The notes below the pieces were generated by a model. That model worked only from the letters and a program-made list of their open reading frames with translations. It was not told the DNA's origin and searched no databases. This document shows, piece by piece, positions 43,883-54,002 of a stretch of DNA of 64,000 bases. The stretch spans positions 104,139,856 through 104,203,855 of the forward strand of contig CM059190.1 of the NCBI GenBank assembly GCA_030323885.1, written 5' to 3'. The stretch comes from Branchipolynoe longqiensis (lineage: Eukaryota; Annelida; Polychaeta; Phyllodocida; Polynoidae). The position numbers and the translations under genes are program-made. Numbering within the stretch: position 1 is the first letter of the stretch; each line of letters begins with the position of its first letter.

Positions 43883-43893
43883 ACTTGCCTATC

Positions 43894-44195
43894 AGTACTG
43901 TAGTAGTCCAGACATGAGCTCCACTACCATACGGTGGCAGCAAGAACTGCTCTATCACTGTTGCAGTTTACTGCGTTAGGTGGCTGTATGGTAGCCACTG
44001 GGCAGCGCCATGACACGGCTGCCATCTACTGTGTGCGGCTAGGGTAAACTGCCCCTAGAGGAAGTTGATGTGGGACCTGTCAGGTCAGAGGCGGGTCACT
44101 TGATCATGGACACCGCAGTGAGCTGAGAGCAATAAAGACGTGACAGAAGCAAGCATACTCATCCTCCTGCTTGCTTGGGGGGGGGGGGGGGTGCA
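43894..44195 (+). repeat. Dispersed repeat S, copy 2, inside the LINE fossil
   Basis: Shares GACATGAGCTCC, ACGGTGGCAGCA, ACTGTTGCAGTT and GCGGGTCACTTGAT with 27465-27720. Ends next to a G-run at 44179-44192. Confidence 0.65.
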
Positions 44196-44496
44196 ATAGC
44201 GCGAAGGTCAAGTACTGGGCAGCCAACAAAGGGGCCCATCACAATATCATAGACCATTTGTAGATGTTTGTAACCAACATGCAGACCACTTCTCCATGTT
44301 CACTGATGGTCAAGGCCGAGTAGACGCTGCAACAACCTCTCATGATTGTATGCGAAACACTTGCGTTCATGATTAAGACGCTTTCATGGCAGAAGTGCAT
44401 GCACTCTTTCTCACATTAGAGTGGATCGAGAAAATCGACCAGACTAATTCTGCTGTCTACAGCGACTCTTTCCAAGTCTCCTTGTGGTCAGAAATC

Positions 44497-44828
44497 TTTA
44501 ACGTTGCATAATTCGAGGTTTTTGAGTTTCTGCCATTTTTCTTAAATAAATATATTAGGTTCATGATTATGATCTACCTTACTTTAGTTTGAAGTAACCT
44601 TTATCTTAAATGGCTCACTTTCGAGATATTTCAAATGGAAAGCATGCCAAAACTCTGATACCATAGGTATTCAGCACTAATATATTCTATCAATTTGACT
44701 CAGTATTCCCTTCTCTGTGGGGCAACAAATGCTTAATAAGTACATCAGTATCTAAGTTAGATATGTAGGATCAAATCTAGATATTTGTTTTTGTTTTGAT
44801 GCTTTTACCGGACTATGCAGCTTTAAGA
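44497..44828 (+). mobile_element. TTAA MITE inside the LINE fossil
   Basis: Left GTTGCATAATTCGAGG, body AAATATATTAGGTTCATGAT and AACTCTGATACCATAGG, right CCGGACTATGCAGC followed by TTTAA. Complete but diverged. Confidence 0.85.
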
Positions 44829-44882
44829 AGCCGTCCTGATATTACCCTAGAGGTTGCGCGGACGTAAAACAACAACAAACAA
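44829..44882 (+). mobile_element. Second truncated SINE family A tail in the LINE fossil
   Basis: CCGTCCTGATATTACCCTAG ... CGGACGTAAAACAACAACAA. 5' truncated, with a short (ACAA)n tail. Confidence 0.85.
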
Positions 44883-45138
44883 GATCTAAGTAGACCACCC
44901 AATCATGAGAAAGGTGATTCTGGAAAAAAAGATTCCTAGGCAATGGTAGGGTACAGAATCCTCTTGTGCTGGGCGGGCGCCTGGCCATGCAGGTGTAGCA
45001 GGAAATCGCAAACCCTGTAAATCGCAAACCCCCACTTGTGATTTCCTAGGAAATCGCAAACCCCCATGCCATATATGGGCATGGGGGTTTGCGATTTCCT
45101 AGGAAATCGCATATCCCCCCTGGAGATCGCAAACCCCC

Positions 45139-45620
45139 TGTCACGGTTTAAAACCCCGGCCCGATCGCAGCCCCTGCCGTGGCCTCTGCGCATGCGCAGA
45201 GGTTGTAAACAGGCTGCAGAACGAATACACACTGCCAGTGTCTATTAAAGTGTAATAGAAATGCACAATCCTAACCATATAAATTTAATATAATCTATCC
45301 GTCGAATATGTTTTCTATATGTGTACCAAGCAGCTTGTTTCTAAGTGGTGTAGCTTTAGAGATATTTCACTTTTTCTGTATGAAGATTGCACTGACACTC
45401 AGAATATCCCAACTTTCACTATTATCTCTGTTTTTAATACTTTCAGCATAAATTGCTCTTAGGTTACATTAAATACTTCAGATCTTCCTCTTCAATCGCG
45501 CATTAAGATATTTTTAATCAATCCAATGAAAGCTTTTAAATTTATTTTACAAAAATAAATGCTTAGTCAACTGTCTTCACGGCAGGGGCTGCGATCGGGC
45601 CGGGGTTTTATACCATGACA
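45139..45620. mobile_element. 482-bp element with ~44-bp inverted ends and CCCCC flanks
   Basis: Left end TGTCACGGTTTAAAACCCCG + GCCCGATCGCAGCCCCTGCC; right end is its inverse (GGCAGGGGCTGCGATCGGGC ... ACCATGACA). CCCCC precedes (45134-45138) and follows (45621-45625), a possible 5-bp target duplication. A 20-bp perfect palindrome CCTCTGCGCATGCGCAGAGG lies just inside the left end. No ORF. Confidence 0.8.
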
Positions 45621-45629
45621 CCCCCATTC

Positions 45630-45935
45630 GGCGGCGGCGGCGATTTGTTTACTTTACGTTCGTCGAGTTTAGGGTTAAATTGGTCAAATTTCACTTATTT
45701 GGTTACCAATTTAACCCTAAATTCGAAGCGTTATTAAGGCTACTGCCGCATTGGCGGCGATATTACTAGTTATATTTTCGAATCGACGAACGTAAAGTAA
45801 ACAAATCGCCGCCGCCGCCAGTATGGAACGCGATGTCGATGCGGCGGCGATTTGTTTACATTACGTTTGGCGATTAATATCGCCGCCAATGCGGCGGTAG
45901 CCTTAATAACGCTTCGAATTTAGGGTTAATTTAAT
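45630..45935. repeat. Nested perfect palindromes rich in GCGGCGGCGA
   Basis: 37-base arms with no mismatch at 45630-45666 and 45783-45819 (GGCGGCGGCGGCGATTTG...). An overlapping pair of 54-base arms with one mismatch lies at 45711-45764 and 45876-45929 (TTAACCCTAAATTCGAAGCG...). The two inverted repeats interlock, so alternative cruciforms are possible. Confidence 0.9.
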
Positions 45936-46599
45936 GAAATTTCACGATTTGAGTATATAATTCTGTTAAATATAGTCGCATTGAATAGATTTGGCCCGAA
46001 TCGGTCCCAAAACACAGGGGGGTTTGCGATTTCCAGGGGGGGTTTGTGATTTCCTAGTAAATCGCAAACCCCAGGGTGTGCAATTTCCAGGGATTTGCGA
46101 TTTACTGCCACACCGGTATCCAAGAAACCGAACACACTGATTGAGCTGTGAAAATAGCTCTGGACAGTGTCGTCGACGCATGTCCGAACCCTCACTCTGA
46201 TCTGAAGCCACTTATTCTCAAGTGTAATTAATCAAAATTACTAAATGAATGGGATGAGCATCAAAACAATAAGTTGCAGAACATCAACAGCATTGAAAAA
46301 CATCCACAGCATCATGCTGGCTGTCGGCGGGACCAAGTCGTCCTCACTCAATGCTGTATTGGCCACTGTTGGCTGACTTGTGCATTTTTACTTAATGGAG
46401 AATGACCCGGGAGTGAATTGGGTGTCAGTGTCCATTGAAACTCAGACACATTCTGTTTCAATGTTATGGCCTCGCGCCAACAATGTCTTAATGTAAAAAT
46501 GTAAATAACACGCGATACCTCTTTACCGATAAAAGGCACAAACACATTTTAGAGTTTCTAACAATAACTGGGCTGGACCATATTGCCTCCTGTTATTTC

Positions 46600-47240
46600 A
46601 ACTATTTTTGTGAGTTAAATTTTGCGGTCATTTGACACAAATTTCATCAATTAAAAAACATAGATCAGAGACAATTTTTGCTATCATTTGCCACAAATTT
46701 GATCATTTCAGATATTCATTTAATTTCAATGTGAACATATAAATGTGATTAATTCATGAAAGGCTGAATCCGGAAGTAGTATATAGTGGTTCTTTTATTC
46801 ATCAGATTCATGTACAGATCAGGTTCAAGGTCAAGTCGCGTGCTAGTCTGGATTTCTTTTAGATCAGTCGCTGGGGACTTCGATCCCTGTTAAGGTTATA
46901 TGGGCCAGATCTGAACCATCAACCCTTCCCGTTCTCATTGTTAGTTAGAGGTGTGGGTGGATGGGTAAAGAAAGGTGGTGAAATTGTCTGGTCGGTGCCT
47001 GGAGGAGTTGTGAGGCTGTGGAGGCAGTTCAATTCTGAATCTGGCCACATGATGTTTTTGGCCGGAAAGTCATGGTCTGGCTCCTCATGTAACCGGGCGA
47101 CATAGTTCCGATGTTGGTGCTAGGTGGCGCCGCCGGGGGTGGGTGGCCGCTGGTTAGATCGAGCATTTTAGGGTAGGCGGGGTCGGGTCGGTGTGTCGTT
47201 TGAGCCCCCCTGCCCCCACCCCACAAATTAATCATGTTAC
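46600..47240. other. Presumed LINE 3' UTR and unassigned sequence
   Basis: Lies between the end of the fossil ORF2 and its tail. Contains a repeated ATTTGNCACAAATTT motif (46630-46700) and GC-richer sequence at 46960-47220. No supported ORF. Confidence 0.45.
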
Positions 47241-47639
47241 GATAACATGCACAATTCAACTAAGAGAATAAATACAAGTGACACTTTGCCATTAATATGG
47301 CTCTTGCTGCCGACACATCATTAATCCACCAACAATCAATCAATCAATCAATCAACCCTCTTTTGTTTCATATCTTTTGTTTGTATGGACATTAGATTTG
47401 TTAGAATAAAGACAGCAGGAGAGATTCCACAACCATGGTGTGAGTTCTTTTACTGTTTTACCCTTTTCATATTGCCTCTCTACCTTCTAATTGTCTGCAC
47501 TGATTGTTCGATTTTCAGCCAGTTCTTGAAGTCACCGTGTAACTAAGCTTGTCCGACCTTAACTGGAACTTTGTTCCATAACATGCTACCTAAATGTGTT
47601 GGTGCTTTGGTGAGTTAGTCAAAGCTTGGTTTATTTACC

Positions 47640-47935
47640 GATGCCTTTAGAGCACATTGATTTTCATATCATTGGCTATTGGATGTCAAACGTATGGCCA
47701 TTTTGACATATTTCTTTGGAGGAAAACCACTGCCACCACATAGGCTACTCTTTCCTATAAGCAGCAAGGGGTCTTTCAAATGCACTTTCCCACAGACAGG
47801 ACAGTACATACCAGAGCCTTTCATGAACCAGTTGTGGACCACTTGTTGGAACAGAAAATAGCCTAATCCGTAAATGTGTCCACTGAGAAGGATCGATCGG
47901 ATGACCCACAACTTCACAGGTGGACACATGACTGC
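47640..47935 (-). mobile_element. SINE family B, full length
   Basis: From the tail side GATGCCTTTAGAGCACATTG to the head GATCGATCGGATGACCCACA + ACTTCACAGGTGGACACATG, which on the minus strand is the B-box end of the tRNA-like head. Confidence 0.85.
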
Positions 47936-48171
47936 CTTCAGCTGAGATGATGATGATGAGTTAGTCAGTCATCAGTTTGGGGACATTGAGTAGTGTAGCA
48001 TCTTCCTGTGTGGAAGCTCTCGTGGTGTAATCAACACATTGCGCATCCCTGGAATTGGTGTAAATGTGAGAAAGGAGGTGTGAATCCCGCCTTTGACTGA
48101 GGTAACGTATATCAGCTTTGTTCTGCAGTTAACTAACCACCAGCATCCTACCTGTGTAGCCAGTTTTTTTC

Positions 48172-48232
48172 TGGTCCTGATATGGCCTTAGATGTTGCCA
48201 GGATGTAAAACTCCAACATCCAACCAACCAAC
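48172..48232 (+). mobile_element. Truncated SINE family A tail
   Basis: TGGTCCTGATATGGCCTTAG, ATGTTGCCAGGATGTAAAAC, ending (CCAA)n. Confidence 0.85.
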
Positions 48233-48660
48233 CTTGTGTTTTTTAATTCTCTATAGTTTGCCTTTTTATTATTTAGTTTATCATTAAAGCCAACTATTGG
48301 CAAAATAGTTTGTCTTGAATAGGTGCTCGATGCAGGGAGCAACTATAGAAAAAGAAATAATTCAGGTCGGTGGGTGGTAAAAAATATGATGTCCTTGAAA
48401 GTCAAGCGGTCCTGGAAAGTGAGTCAGTGAGAGCATTAGTTGCATATGTCTGTGTAGGGGGCACGGTGGAGGTGTGCGCTGATTGGTGGAGGTTCTAAGA
48501 CGCGGGAGAGTCCATTTCGGGGAGAGGGGAGGGCAGGTAGTACTGGTGGAAGACATGAGAGAGGTGCCTCTCTTCTGCCCCCACTACCGGAATCAGAATT
48601 ATTACAAACCAGCTGGATACTTTTTAGAATGTGTGTGAGGATGATCCCAATAAGAACTAA

Positions 48661-49455
48661 AGCCCCAGTTACACCTACCTGGACGAGCCCCGGATCTTTA
48701 GCTGGACCACCCCCGGACCAGTCGCCCGGACTGTCCCGGACAGCCCCGGATAAAGTCACTATTTTGGTCGTTTTGGGCCTCTCGGTCACACACACCCGGA
48801 CGAGCCATGGACTACAAGCCCAGATCACCACAGATGAGCTCCAGACAACCCGCGGACTACCTGGATTAGCCCCAGACAATCCCTGGACGCGCCCCGGACA
48901 ACCCCTGGATGATAACCTGAAATGCGCAACTCATCCTGGGGTAGTCCGTGAGTAATACGTGGTCATCCGTGGCTATCCATGGCAATCCGTGGTTAATCCA
49001 TGGTCATCCAGTGTGTCTGGGTCTTATCCGGGCAGTCTGGGAGTGGTCCGTGGCTATGCTGGGGGTAGTCCGGGCAAGTCCGGGGCTGGTCCGGGTTAAA
49101 CCGTGGCTAAAACCTGGCTCATCCAGGGCGAAACAACCCCGGACTGGGCCGGATGAGGCACGGACTACTGCCGGACCACCCCCGGACTAACCGGACCACC
49201 CCCAGATTACCCCCGGATCATGCCGGACGATGCCGGATCGAGCCCGAATCGTAAAATGCCCCAGACCGCCCCAGATGTTTTAAACATTTAAAAACATCCG
49301 GGGCAGACCCCGGACGAGGCCGGACCAGCCACGGATCACGCTGGTCATGCTGGATCACCAAGGACCAGCCACGGATGAGCCACGGATTACCCTGGATCAC
49401 CATGGACCACGCCAGCTCGTCCGGCCCCTGATCCGGGTATGTAAGACTCGGGCTT
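48661..49455. mobile_element. TAA-flanked element E7, word CCCCGGAC (795 bp)
   Basis: TAA at 48658-48660 and 49456-49458. Ends AGCCCCAGTTACACC and GTAAGACTCGGGCTT are imperfect inverted repeats. The interior is a degenerate chain of CCCCGGAC, CCGGACCA and ATCCGTGG words. A palindrome at 49274-49298 (GATGTTTTAAACATTTAAAA + ACATC) sits about 160 bases from the right end, differing in sequence from that of E1-E6. Confidence 0.75.
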
Positions 49456-49589
49456 TAACAGTTGGATAGCGAATTGTTTCACCTATTATTATATGCTAAA
49501 TAGCAATTTAACTTTGCCTGTTCTTACTGTGATAATTAAGAAGAAAATAAATCTTGCATATATTATTTTAGTTATATATATGTTTATAT

Positions 49590-50110
49590 CAAAATAATTA
49601 CACTATATTAACTAAGTTATAATTGATGATAATGGTGAAGAAATTAAATTCTACATATATTATTTTAGATATATATATATGTATATAATTATATATTGGC
49701 TAAAACCGTATCAAGTTGATGTCAAATCAATTACACTATTTTAACTAATTAATACTTAATGATAATTGTGTAGAAATTAAAACCTGCACATATTATTTTA
49801 GTAAAATATATAATGTCCAAAACCATATCAAGCTTCTATCAAATCACTTACACTATTTTAACTAATTAATAATTAATGATAATTGTTTAGAAATTACAAC
49901 CCACATATATTATTTTAGTAAAATATATAATGGCTAAAATCATATCAAGCTTCTACGAAATCACTTACACTATTTTAACTAATTAATAATTAATGATAAT
50001 TGTGTGGAAATTAAATCCTACATATATTATTTTAGATATTTATACATATATAGGCTAAACCTGTATCAAGCTTCAATTAAATAAATTACACTATATTAAC
50101 TAATCAATAA
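49590..50110. repeat. ~117-131-bp AT-rich tandem repeat
   Basis: TTACACTATTTTAACTAATT recurs near 49600, 49731, 49847, 49966 and 50087, with AAATCCTACATATATTATTT and AACCATATCAAGCTTCTA between. Confidence 0.9.
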
Positions 50111-50560
50111 CTGATTTTTTTTCATCAGCTGGTGTTGCTATTTCTTAGTACAGCGGGGCCCTATCCAGGGGATGTGTCTGCCACCACGGGAGGTCCCTTG
50201 ACCTCTGGTACACGTGACCTCTGGTACAAGCATACATGTCAATGTCTTGATTAATGTGTAGTTGAACCACAGTGGTTGACTTATCTATCTGGGCCAGTCA
50301 AGTTCATCCCTGTCCGCATTGTTCTCAGCACCACAACACATTATCGTACACACATTCCTTTCATCTTAGTGACCCCATCCTAATACTCATTGGCACGAGT
50401 GTCTGCGAAAAGTCCTCTTTTTTATGTCACTGAAGTGCGATGGCAATGACTTAGTTTATGACTTTTATGAGTGAATGACTTAGTTATCAAACGGGAAGGG
50501 CCACATGTGTTGAGCATCCACTTCGTGTGTGGCAGGTTGCGTAATTTAGAACTGGTGCCT
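50111..50560. other. No gene recognised
   Basis: Ordinary composition and no repeat signature. No supported ORF. Confidence 0.45.
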
Positions 50561-50561
50561 T

Positions 50562-50763
50562 CAAACGCTGGCCGAATCAAGCCAATGACTTACAAATTTA
50601 TACTTGTCGCGACCGAGCCTGGCGCTTGGCATTACTAGAATAGAACAAGGAGCGGTGGAATGAGGATTTGTTTGGCTGTTGGAGTTTTATTTCCTGGTAA
50701 CATCTACAGTCACATCAGGACGAGTACTGACTTGTGACAGTGTGCATTCATGGTGACTTTATA
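50562..50763. mobile_element. Two opposed SINE family A fragments
   Basis: 50562-50660 is plus-strand head/body (GAATCAAGCCAATGACTTAC, TTGGCATTACTAGAATAGA). 50668-50763 is a minus-strand tail (GTTGGAGTTTTATTTCCTGG). Confidence 0.8.
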
Positions 50764-50819
50764 CAGTATAACCTCGTTAAACCAAACTTGAAGGGACTCT
50801 AGAAATTTGTTTGGATTAA

Positions 50820-51165
50820 AGTTGCATAGTCCGATGGTGTTGAGTTTCTGTAATTTTTCTGAGATAAATAGATTAACCTGAACGTTATAATCGATCTTAC
50901 TTTAGCGTCAAGTCCTGATTATTTTAAACAGTTATGTTTTGAGATATTTGAAGTGCAAACATTTCAAATTAGTTTTGGCAAGCTTGCCAAAACTCTGACA
51001 CCATAGGATTTAGCAGTGACATGTTATATTAAATTGCCTGAGTATTCCCTGCCAAGTGGCAAAAATGCTTAATACATGCATCAGTATCTAAGTTAGATAT
51101 GTAGAATCAATTCCAGATAATTGTTTTGGTTTTGAAAATTTGATGCTTCATCGGACTATGCAGCT
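50820..51165 (+). mobile_element. Complete TTAA MITE, 346 bp, with verified empty site
   Basis: Termini AGTTGCATAGTCCGATG and CATCGGACTATGCAGCT are flanked by TTAA at 50816-50819 and 51166-51169. Copy A of the host element reads GATTAACCGATCATTGG at this point, with one TTAA and no insert. TTAA duplication is known for piggyBac and Kolobok; the termini do not let me choose. Other copies: 885, 8915, 14948, 20305, 44497. Confidence 0.92.
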
Positions 51166-51620
51166 TTAACCGATCATTGGTTTAACCAAGCTTTGGCTTT
51201 GAGTTTGACTTTGAGTAAGTGTGTATTGCACATGTAATATACAATGTATGTGGACACTGTGATTATTGTTTTTTTTAATGTATATACAGTATAACCCCGT
51301 TAAACCAAGCTCGGTTAAACCAAACATTCGGTTAATCCGAACTTTTTTCGGCGGCCCAGCAAAATACTACCATTTATCATATAATGATTGATTGGTGGTT
51401 GCTTTACGCCGTGTCGGCAGCATAGGCCATATTCACGGCGAGAAATGTTTGTTTTTTGTTCAAACCATCGCTTTTACATGTAAAAGCAGACATCCAATTA
51501 TGTGCCAATAGACACTAATTAAATTAGAAAGCTCACAATCATATATCTGTGGTCAAGGGAAACAAATTCCCATAGAAAAAGAAAAGTTTCATTAATAATT
51601 AATAGAATCCATTTAGTAAA

Positions 51621-54002
51621 CTATATAAGGTGGTACAGTCCAGCTGCCCTCAAAAAGGCTAAAATGTTTTCCTGTTTTACCTTAGTAAAAAGGTCATGCA
51701 TACTGTCTGCAGTGTAGAACCGTTGGCGCAGGGCCAAAAAATCAACGCAACTTAGTAAAATGTGTTTGAGTGTCAGCGGGGACTGACACCCAATACATTC
51801 AGGGGGAGGTTCCCCCTTGAGCAGAAAAGCATGTGTAAGCCACGAGTGGCCAACACGGCAGCGGCTAAGGACCACTTGGTCCCGCCGACCTCCCGCATGA
51901 GTCTGTGGTGGCTTTCCCACAGATGGTTCAATTTCTTTAAGTTTATTAATGTTTTCATCCCACTCATGTTGCCATTTGGATTTTATGTGGGTGGCTATTA
52001 GTGGTTTCAGATCAGAGTGAGGGATCAGACACGGTTCAAGATCACAGTTCAGGGCCTTCTTCGCAGCCCGATCAGCTCGTTCGTTTCCTTGTATGCCGGC
52101 ATGGCCAGGCACCCAGCACAGGTGGATGTCATACCCATCTGTTGTCAGTTGGTTCATTTTATAAATGACCGTTGCTAGAATAGGGTGATTCGTTTTCAGT
52201 CCAGCAACAGCCAGGAGGCAAGAGAACGAATCACTGTATATAACATAGTTAGTGTGGTTGGATACCTCGATACACTCCAAAGCGAGAAGGAGTGCTCGGG
52301 CCTCTGCAGTGAAAATCGAGCTCTGATCGGGCAAACGTACACCAAATTTTTCCCGTCGGCAGACTGCCGCAGCAGCTACCCGGCTTTGGTCTTTCGAACC
52401 ATCAGTGTATATGGAGAGGTGGTCTGCAAACTGGCCTTGAATCTCTGCATGCAGTCCTTGGTACTCGAGTGGATGTGTCCCAGATTTCCTCAGTTCCGTG
52501 AGTCGGAGGATAACCGATGGCTTTCTCAACGACCACGGGGGATGTTCTGGGACTTTGGCATCCTCCAACACGTCCAAATCCACGCCCAAGGCCTCCAAAT
52601 GAGGTTTCATTCGGAGCCTCAGTGGCCGGATGTAATTTGGCCTGGCTTCATACCTGGATTCGTCATGTTGCTCGAATAGACAATTGTGTGCAGGATTCAA
52701 TGCATTAGTTTTTATCTTGACTACATATTGCATGGCCAGTTTGATTCTCCTGTTGTTAAGTGATGGTTCATTGGCTTCGACATAAAGGCTCTGAACTGGT
52801 GAGGTGCGGAAGGCCCCAAGGGCCAGGCGCAGTCCCTGGTGGTGGATCGTGTCTAGCAGCCCAATATATGATTTCCTTGCGGAACCGTATACTATGCTGC
52901 CGTAATCCACTCGTGAACGAACCAAGGTTCTGTACACGGAGAGCAGAACATCTCTGTCCGCTCCCCACTCTGAGCTGGACAGCACCCTCAGAATATCCAG
53001 CGCTTTCAGGCATCTTGTTTTCAGGTACTTTATATGTGGCACAAAAGACAGTTTTGCGTCGAGAATGAGGCCCAGAAATTTGGTTTTCTCAACGACTTTA
53101 ATGGGATCCCCATCCAGGGTCAGCTCCGGTTCCGCATGTATTCTACGCAGCAGGCAGAAGTGCATGCAGACTGTTTTGGTCTTGGAAAATTTGAAACCGT
53201 TCAGAACTGACCATCGATGGATCCCATTTATGCTTGGTTGTAGCTGTCTCTCTATGACATTCATGTTAGCACCGCTGTAATATAAAACAAAGTCGTCCAC
53301 GAAAAGACTACAGGAGACCCCCTGCTTTACAGCAGCAGCAATACCATTGACCTTGACCCCGAAAAGGGTCACGGCCAGTATGCTGCCTTGAGGTACTCCT
53401 AGTTCCTGTGAGTGTAGGCGGGAATAGGTAGTCTTGACACGGACGCGGAAATGCCTGAAGGCTAGAAAGTTCCTGATGAAAATTGGCAAGTGGCCACGAA
53501 GGCCAATCGCATGAAGATCCTCCATGATGCCATGCTGCCACGTTGTGTCATAGGCTTTTTCGAGGTCGAAAAAGACAGCCACAACGTGCTCCTTCTTAAG
53601 GAAAGCATCTCTTATGAAGGTCTCCATGCGCACCAAATGGTCGAGGGTGCTGCGGCCCCGTCTGAAGCCACATTGAAGGTTGGACAGGTGGTGTCCTGAC
53701 TCCAGTAGCCAGACGAGGCGGTTGTTTACCATGCGCTCCATGGTTTTACAGATGCAGCTTGTAAGGGCTATGGGACGATAGTTGTGGGCTTCACTCTGGT
53801 CTTTACCAGGTTTGGGAATCGGTATTACTGTCGCCTCCCGCCAAGAGGCGGGGACGACACCCGACTCCCAGATGTTGTTGAAGAGTTGAAGCAACAGTCT
53901 CAGTGCATGTTCAGGGAGATGTTTCAAAAATTGATAATGAATTCCATCAGGTCCAACTGCTGTGTCATGCGAGCTTTCCAAAGAACACCTCAACTCACCC
54001 AT
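51621..54002 (-). CDS. LINE ORF2, reverse transcriptase and RNase H part
   Basis: 793 residues from the first Met in this frame, but the frame is open further upstream to about 54045 and the Met is internal to the original ORF2, not a true start. RT motifs: PKPGK and NYRPIAL (63-80), CGFRRGRSTLDHL (111-123), FFDLEKAYD (144-152, catalytic D146), LGVPQGS (201-207), FVDD (234-237, the catalytic YADD-type box with F and V), KFLGLILD (308-315). RNase H: IYTDGS (D534), AEARAL (E567), YSDSF (D591), VPGHAGIQGNERAD (631-644). A C-terminal CX2C..H..C cluster (C736, C739, H747, C752) follows. The stop is TAG at 51621. It copies the element RNA at the nick made by the endonuclease. All key residues are present, so only the upstream frameshift disables it. 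Confidence 0.9.
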   Translation of the reverse strand: MGELRCSLESSHDTAVGPDGIHYQFLKHLPEHALRLLLQLFNNIWESGVVPASWREATVIPIPKPGKDQSEAHNYRPIALTSCICKTMERMVNNRLVWLLESGHHLSNLQCGFRRGRSTLDHLVRMETFIRDAFLKKEHVVAVFFDLEKAYDTTWQHGIMEDLHAIGLRGHLPIFIRNFLAFRHFRVRVKTTYSRLHSQELGVPQGSILAVTLFGVKVNGIAAAVKQGVSCSLFVDDFVLYYSGANMNVIERQLQPSINGIHRWSVLNGFKFSKTKTVCMHFCLLRRIHAEPELTLDGDPIKVVEKTKFLGLILDAKLSFVPHIKYLKTRCLKALDILRVLSSSEWGADRDVLLSVYRTLVRSRVDYGSIVYGSARKSYIGLLDTIHHQGLRLALGAFRTSPVQSLYVEANEPSLNNRRIKLAMQYVVKIKTNALNPAHNCLFEQHDESRYEARPNYIRPLRLRMKPHLEALGVDLDVLEDAKVPEHPPWSLRKPSVILRLTELRKSGTHPLEYQGLHAEIQGQFADHLSIYTDGSKDQSRVAAAAVCRREKFGVRLPDQSSIFTAEARALLLALECIEVSNHTNYVIYSDSFSCLLAVAGLKTNHPILATVIYKMNQLTTDGYDIHLCWVPGHAGIQGNERADRAAKKALNCDLEPCLIPHSDLKPLIATHIKSKWQHEWDENINKLKEIEPSVGKPPQTHAGGRRDQVVLSRCRVGHSWLTHAFLLKGEPPPECIGCQSPLTLKHILLSCVDFLALRQRFYTADSMHDLFTKVKQENILAFLRAAGLYHLI

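Larger units (their letters stand above)
45008..46108. mobile_element. Composite element with AAATCGCAAACCCC ends, inside the LINE fossil
   Basis: Interrupts the LINE between GHAGVAGNRK and the next coding piece. Both flanks are built of AAATCGCAAACC words, inverted at the far end (GGGATTTGCGATTTAC). A hairpin with 31-base perfect arms lies at 45040-45070 / 45078-45108 (arm core CCTAGGAAATCGCAAACCC). The element carries the units at 45139 and 45630. Class unknown. Confidence 0.7.
43640..47355 (+). pseudogene. Decayed I/Nimb-like LINE, ORF2 C-terminal half to 3' tail, multiply interrupted
   Basis: Pieces align in order with the intact ORF2 at 51621-54002. 43650-43815: NPHIEATYVDLDVL, SSVILWLAELRKSETHP. 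44290-44480: RNase H with TDGQGRVDAATTSH, AEVHALFLTLEWIEK and AVYSDSF. 44895-44935: VDHPIMRKVIL. 44960-45005: LLCW, APGHAGVAGNRK. 46150-46250: CPNPHSDLKPLI, LNEWDEHQ. 46300-46590: HAGCRRDQVVLTQCCIGHCW, CAFLLNGE, HILEFLTITGLDHI. A 3' UTR ends at 47290-47355 with CTGCCGAC and (CAAT)n. The copy has stops and frameshifts and is inactive. Insertions at 43820, 43894, 44497, 44829 and 45008 break it. Confidence 0.8.

Noticed and set aside
46800..47260. Host gene upstream of the LINE tail
   Set aside because: Short frames only; the position fits a degraded LINE 3' UTR better.
49990..50110. Attachment or origin-like AT-rich region
   Set aside because: The AT richness belongs to a ~117-131-bp tandem repeat; no specific initiator motif is visible.
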